A stretch of 47,501 nucleotides of DNA from Nitrosomonadales bacterium. Lineage in GTDB: Bacteria; Pseudomonadota; Gammaproteobacteria; Burkholderiales; Gallionellaceae. Numbering within the stretch: the first letter of the stretch is position 1; every line of letters starts with the position of its first letter. The notes beneath the pieces were generated by a model. The model was given only the letters and a program-made list of their open reading frames with translations, had not been told where the DNA came from and ran no database searches. Below, piece by piece: positions 43,613 to 47,501 of the stretch. The stretch covers positions 1-47,501 of the forward strand of contig JACPYR010000038.1 in the NCBI GenBank assembly GCA_016195965.1. The letters run 5' to 3'. The translations under genes and the position numbers were made by a program.

Positions 43613-44599
43613 ATGAACAAACCCATCTCCGCCGCCCCGCGCGCACTCGACCTGGCCCGCGAAGTGTTGAACATCGAAGCTGCCGCCGTGCTGGCGCTCA
43701 GCTCACGGCTCGATGAAAATTTCCTGCATGCGCTGAATGTCATTCTGCGTTGCGAAGGCCGTGTCATCGTAAGCGGCATGGGAAAATCGGGACATATCGC
43801 GCGCAAGATTGCCGCAACCATGTCCAGCACCGGCACTCCCGCTTATTTCGTGCATCCGGGCGAAGCCAGCCACGGCGATCTCGGCATGATTACCAGCTCG
43901 GACGTCATCATTGCGCTGTCCTACTCTGGCGAAAGCCAGGAGTTGCTGACCATAGTGCCGGTCATTAAACGCCAGGGTGCAAAACTCATCAGCATGACTG
44001 GCAACCCGCTATCCAGTCTGGCTCAAACCGCCGACGTGCATCTCAACGCGGCAGTGGATAAAGAGGCATGCCCGATGGGCCTGGCGCCAACCACCAGCAC
44101 CACGGCGGCTTTGGCGTTGGGTGACGCGCTGGCGATGGCGCTGCTGGACAGCAAAGGGTTTGGCGCGGAAGACTTTGCCCGCTCGCACCCCGGCGGCAAC
44201 CTGGGTCGGCGTTTGCTCACCCATGTGCGAGACGTTATGCGTGTCGGCGAACGCCTGCCTATGGTAAATTTGGAGGCGACACTGAGCGACGCAATTCTGG
44301 AAATCTCAAAAAAAGGCGTGGGCATGACCGCCATCGTAGATACGGAACGGCGCGTGTTAGGCATCTATACCGATGGCGATTTGCGCCGTACCCTGGCCAA
44401 AAAACTGGATTTCAATGCCACCCCGGTTCGCGACGTGATGTCCGCCAACCCGCGCTGCATAAATCCGGACAGCCTCGCCGCCGAAGCCGTGCAAGTGATG
44501 GAGCAATACAACATCAGCCAGATGCTGGTGGTGGATGAACAGAAAATATTGGTCGGAGCGCTCAATATGCACGACCTGCTACACGCCAAGGTAATTTAG
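43613..44599 (+). CDS. kdsD: Arabinose-5-phosphate isomerase
   Basis: The 328-residue protein has a SIS domain (SGMGKSGHIARKIAATMSSTGTPAYFVHPGEASHGDLGMI) and two CBS domains (about residues 200-328). It interconverts ribulose 5-phosphate and arabinose 5-phosphate for Kdo synthesis. It is the first gene of the kdsD-kdsC-lptC-lptA-lptB-rpoN order typical of proteobacteria, with 82 bases before kdsC. Confidence 0.97.
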   Translation: MNKPISAAPRALDLAREVLNIEAAAVLALSSRLDENFLHALNVILRCEGRVIVSGMGKSGHIARKIAATMSSTGTPAYFVHPGEASHGDLGMITSSDVIIALSYSGESQELLTIVPVIKRQGAKLISMTGNPLSSLAQTADVHLNAAVDKEACPMGLAPTTSTTAALALGDALAMALLDSKGFGAEDFARSHPGGNLGRRLLTHVRDVMRVGERLPMVNLEATLSDAILEISKKGVGMTAIVDTERRVLGIYTDGDLRRTLAKKLDFNATPVRDVMSANPRCINPDSLAAEAVQVMEQYNISQMLVVDEQKILVGALNMHDLLHAKVI

Positions 44600-44681
44600 A
44601 CAGCCATTGAATGTAAGTTGGCATTGCCTTTACTTACGACCGACGACTGATGCCTTGCGTCTATATTTTTAGGAGAAATAC

Positions 44682-45200
44682 ATGCTGACTAGCCGCGCAA
44701 AGTTGATACGTTTGATGGCATTTGATGTGGACGGGGTGATGACCGATGGCGGTTTGTATTTTTCAGATTCCGGCGAAGAATTCAAACGTTTCAATTCCCT
44801 GGACGGGCACGGACTGAAAATGCTGCGTGCCACCGGGGTGGAAGTCGCCATCATCACCGGACGCACTTCACGCTGCGTTGAGGCGCGTGCGCGCAACCTG
44901 GGCGTCACCCATGTCTTCCAGGGTGTGGAACACAAACTCGAAGCGATGGTCGAGCTGCTCAACAAACTCAAGCTGTCGCGCGATGCTGCCGCCTACATGG
45001 GCGACGATGTGGTTGATCTTACCGTGATGCGCCATGTCGGTCTGGCGATCAGCGTGCCGGAAGCGCCGTTATTGGTGCACAAGTATTCGCACTATGTCAC
45101 GCAACGGGGCGGCGGGCACGGGGCGGTGCGTGAAGCCTGCGAACTGATCATGTCCGCACAGGGCACGCTGGACGATCAACTTGCCCCCTATTTAGAATGA
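44682..45200 (+). CDS. kdsC: 3-deoxy-D-manno-octulosonate 8-phosphate phosphatase
   Basis: The 172-residue HAD phosphatase starts with the nucleophile motif FDVDGVMTDGGLYF, has ITGRTSRCVEARARNLG and AAYMGDDVVDLTVMRHVGLAISVPEA. It releases phosphate from Kdo-8-phosphate. AGGAGAAATAC precedes the ATG. The stop overlaps the lptC start (ATGA). Confidence 0.97.
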   Translation: MLTSRAKLIRLMAFDVDGVMTDGGLYFSDSGEEFKRFNSLDGHGLKMLRATGVEVAIITGRTSRCVEARARNLGVTHVFQGVEHKLEAMVELLNKLKLSRDAAAYMGDDVVDLTVMRHVGLAISVPEAPLLVHKYSHYVTQRGGGHGAVREACELIMSAQGTLDDQLAPYLE

Positions 45201-45778
45201 CTTTTGCTGCGCGCGTCCGTTACTGGCTGCCTCTGCTGCCGCTGCTTGGGTTGCTGGCGGCCAGCTACTGGCTGAATCAGCAAGTGCTTCCCGAGCCGCC
45301 CCAGCCTGACAGCAACAAACGCCACGACCCCGACGCGATTGTGGAAAATTTTTCCGCCACCAAACTGAATGCGCAAGGCACGCCCAGTTTCATCATGGCC
45401 GCAAAAAAAATGCTGCATTATCCGGATGACAACAGCACGATGCTGGAAGCTCCGCATATCACCCTGTTACCAGCCGGGCAACCAGCCATGCATGCCACCG
45501 CCCAGCGTGGCGTTGTTTCACGCAATGGCGATGAAGTATTGTTGCACGACAATGTTGAAATATCGCGCGAGGCAAACGCGCAGCACGATGCGCTGACCGT
45601 GCGCACCGATTATCTGCATATCCTCCCGGAGCAAAATCTGGCGGACACCGACCATGCAGTCACGATCATCGAAGCCCGCAACATCGTGCAGGCGGTAGGC
45701 ATGAAAATGGACAACAACAAACGTACCCTGAAGCTGCTTTCCCAAGTTAGAAGTGAACATGCACCGATCAAGCCATAA
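45197..45778 (+). CDS. lptC: LPS export ABC transporter periplasmic protein LptC
   Basis: The 193-residue protein starts with a membrane anchor (YWLPLLPLLGLLAASYWLN) and carries the LptC fold: DAIVENFSATKLNAQGTPSFIMAAKKMLHYPDDNSTMLEAPHITLL, with DYLHILPEQNLADTDHAVTI. It links LptBFG to LptA. It overlaps kdsC by four bases and lptA by 26 bases. Confidence 0.93.
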   Translation: MTFAARVRYWLPLLPLLGLLAASYWLNQQVLPEPPQPDSNKRHDPDAIVENFSATKLNAQGTPSFIMAAKKMLHYPDDNSTMLEAPHITLLPAGQPAMHATAQRGVVSRNGDEVLLHDNVEISREANAQHDALTVRTDYLHILPEQNLADTDHAVTIIEARNIVQAVGMKMDNNKRTLKLLSQVRSEHAPIKP

Positions 45779-46331
45779 ACTATTTTTAACCGCGTTTCTG
45801 CTGCCCCTGCTGCCATGGGCGACAAGCTGTCTTGCCGAAAGCGCCGACCGCAACGAACCTATCCGTCTCGAGGCCGATCAGGTGCTGATGGACGATGCCC
45901 AGCAACTCAGCACCTTCACCGGCAATGTACGATTAACCCAAGGCACACTGTTAATACGTGGCGACAAAATCATCGTGGCGCAGGACAAGGATGGCTTCAA
46001 GCGCGCGACAGCCTCTGGAAATACCGCCGAGTTCCGGCAAAAACGCGAAGGGGCGGATGGGTACGTGGAAGGCTATGGCAACAGCATCGAATATGACACG
46101 CGCACCGAGTCGCTGGATTTGCACCAGAATGCCCGTCTCAAGCGCGATCAGGACGAAGTCAGCGGCGAGCATATCAGTTACAACGTCAAGACCGAAATAT
46201 TCCGGGTCAACGGCGGCAATGCATCTCCCGGCACCCCCCCGCCGCAGCGGGTGCGCGCCGTATTGCAGCCCAAACGCAAGGAACCTGCTGCAGTCCCCTC
46301 GCCCGCGACTTCCACTACTCCGGCCCAATAA
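45753..46331 (+). CDS. lptA: LPS transport periplasmic protein LptA
   Basis: The 192-residue protein has a signal peptide ([11 protein letters not shown]), then the OstA-like repeat: [40 protein letters not shown] and [44 protein letters not shown]. It bridges LPS across the periplasm. The tail is Pro/Ala-rich. Its gene begins inside lptC; lptB follows after one base. Confidence 0.95.
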   Translation: MNMHRSSHKLFLTAFLLPLLPWATSCLAESADRNEPIRLEADQVLMDDAQQLSTFTGNVRLTQGTLLIRGDKIIVAQDKDGFKRATASGNTAEFRQKREGADGYVEGYGNSIEYDTRTESLDLHQNARLKRDQDEVSGEHISYNVKTEIFRVNGGNASPGTPPPQRVRAVLQPKRKEPAAVPSPATSTTPAQ

Positions 46332-46332
46332 C

Positions 46333-47076
46333 ATGAGTGAACTGCGCGCGGTTGGCCTGAAAAAGAAATATGGTTCACGCACTGTGGTGCATGATGCGTC
46401 GCTGTCGCTGAAGAGCGGTGAGGTTGTTGGCCTGCTCGGCCCGAACGGCGCGGGAAAAACCACCTCGTTCTACATGATCGTCGGACTGATCGCTGCCGAC
46501 GGCGGAGAAATCCATATCGACGACAAGAACATCACCCATTTTCCGATACACCGCCGCGCGCGTCTCGGACTCGGCTACCTGCCTCAGGAAGCATCGATTT
46601 TCCGCCGCCTGACGGTGGCGCAGAACATCCAGGCAGTGCTGGAATTGCAAAGCCATTCCGCGAACGGCATGCAGAATCGTCAGGAGGATATGCAGAATCG
46701 CCTGGAAAAATTACTGGGTGACCTGCACATTTCGCACATCCGCGACAATCCCGCGATCAGCCTGTCGGGCGGAGAACGCCGGCGCGTGGAAATCGCGCGC
46801 GCCCTGGCGACCGACCCGCGCTTTATCCTGCTGGACGAGCCATTTGCCGGGGTCGATCCGATTGCCGTGCTGGACATCCAGAAAATTATCCGTTTCCTCA
46901 AGGAACGCGGCATCGGCGTGTTGATCACCGACCACAATGTGCGCGAAACCCTGGGCATTTGCGACCGCGCCTACATCATCAACGCCGGATCGGTAATGGC
47001 TGAAGGCAAACCGGATGAAATCATCTATAATGAGGGCGTAAGGAAAGTGTACCTGGGCGAAAATTTCAAACTTTAA
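46333..47076 (+). CDS. lptB: LPS export ABC transporter ATP-binding protein LptB
   Basis: The 247-residue ATPase starts [21 protein letters not shown] and has Walker [12 protein letters not shown], the signature [19 protein letters not shown], Walker [17 protein letters not shown] and [10 protein letters not shown]. It powers LPS extraction by LptFG. The frame is open back into lptA; the ATG one base after the lptA stop is the family start. Confidence 0.97.
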   Translation: MSELRAVGLKKKYGSRTVVHDASLSLKSGEVVGLLGPNGAGKTTSFYMIVGLIAADGGEIHIDDKNITHFPIHRRARLGLGYLPQEASIFRRLTVAQNIQAVLELQSHSANGMQNRQEDMQNRLEKLLGDLHISHIRDNPAISLSGGERRRVEIARALATDPRFILLDEPFAGVDPIAVLDIQKIIRFLKERGIGVLITDHNVRETLGICDRAYIINAGSVMAEGKPDEIIYNEGVRKVYLGENFKL

Positions 47077-47112
47077 TTTGATGCGAAACTCTCCCATGCA
47101 CAGCGCCAAGCA

Positions 47113-47501
47113 ATGAAAAATTCTCTCCAACTTCGTATTTCCCAGCAACTGACGCTCACCCCGCAGTTGCAACAGGCTATTCGTCTGCTGCAACTCTCCA
47201 CGCAGGACATGCACCAGGAAGTAGCGCGCTTATTGGAAGAAAACCCGATGCTGGAAGCTGCGGAGGAGCCTGCCGCCAATACCTTTTCGCTGGATGGTTT
47301 GTCTATCGCATCGCAAAACACCGCCACCACGACCAATGACGAATTCGAGCGGTCATCAGACGACGACCGCGGTGCGGACGATTTTGCCAATGAGCCATCC
47401 GACTGGAATACCGGCGGCGGCGCGATGCGCAGCACCGATGACGAGGATGAACCCCAACCCGAACAGGCCGCCGAACAAGCCACCCTGCGGGCACACCTGC
47501 A
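47113..47501 (+). CDS. rpoN: RNA polymerase sigma-54 factor RpoN, N-terminal part (runs off the window)
   Basis: From the ATG at 47113 an open frame of 129 codons reaches the window end. It starts [20 protein letters not shown], then [28 protein letters not shown], the Gln-rich region I of sigma-54, followed by an acidic linker (region II). Gene order lptB-rpoN is conserved in proteobacteria. Activation of its promoters needs enhancer proteins; the pilin-like gene at 40798 may be a target. The C-terminal DNA-binding region lies outside the window. Confidence 0.95.
   Translation, partial: MKNSLQLRISQQLTLTPQLQQAIRLLQLSTQDMHQEVARLLEENPMLEAAEEPAANTFSLDGLSIASQNTATTTNDEFERSSDDDRGADDFANEPSDWNTGGGAMRSTDDEDEPQPEQAAEQATLRAHL

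Noticed and set aside
1-47501. tRNA, rRNA or riboswitch genes
   Set aside because: No clover-leaf, rRNA or known riboswitch core was recognised in the intergenic stretches.

Overview
The window reads as a chromosomal segment of a betaproteobacterium. The best fit is the Gallionellaceae / Nitrosomonadales group of lithoautotrophs, including iron oxidizers. The grounds are the gene order (his-tat-degS-nif3, sspA-sspB, kdsD-kdsC-lptCAB-rpoN), a complete alternative complex III (ActA-F), and a fused monoheme cytochrome-porin of Cyc2-like architecture. The taxonomic placement is inference; no rRNA or tRNA gene was seen.

Layout. (1) 1-4.3 kb: tail of an upstream gene, the outer-membrane cytochrome-porin, a YajD-type HNH protein, a candidate 28-residue membrane peptide, a TPMT-type methyltransferase and an orphan outer-membrane barrel. 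(2) 4.3-10 kb, minus strand: Sel1 protein, small cytochrome c, and two paralogous seven-bladed Reg_prop beta-propellers in a compact operon; upstream of it lies a TPR / O-GlcNAc-transferase-like gene broken by a one-base frameshift. (3) 10.4-19.8 kb: rpoH with a CIRCE operator on its promoter, then minus-strand actA-actB1-actB2-actC-actD-actE-actF-sspA-sspB. In most betaproteobacteria petABC (bc1) lies directly upstream of sspAB; here ACIII holds that place. (4) 19.9-30.5 kb: an unrecognised gene, a CRISPR array of 7 spacers and a full type I-C cas set (cas3-cas5-cas8c-cas7-cas4-cas1-cas2) behind a WYL regulator. A protein toxin-antitoxin pair sits on the opposite strand inside the cas operon. 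(5) 30.6-40.4 kb: nif3, degS-like protease, psiE, a DUF5062-like gene, tatABC, hinT and hisEIFAHBC, with three short inverted-repeat elements between genes. (6) 40.4-47.5 kb: a relic region, an orphan pilin-like gene with a candidate sigma-54 promoter, a Kef/CPA2 transporter, and kdsD-kdsC-lptC-lptA-lptB-rpoN (rpoN runs off the end).

How the genes work together. ACIII passes electrons from quinol to periplasmic carriers, or works in reverse in lithotrophs. The outer-membrane cytochrome-porin could deliver electrons into the periplasm, and the propeller/cytochrome operon is a periplasmic module of unknown role that may touch the same chain. Tat translocase serves exports such as ActB1, which has a twin-arginine signal. 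KdsD/KdsC and LptA/B/C make and export LPS. The CRISPR locus appears intact and inserted between nif3 and the act operon.
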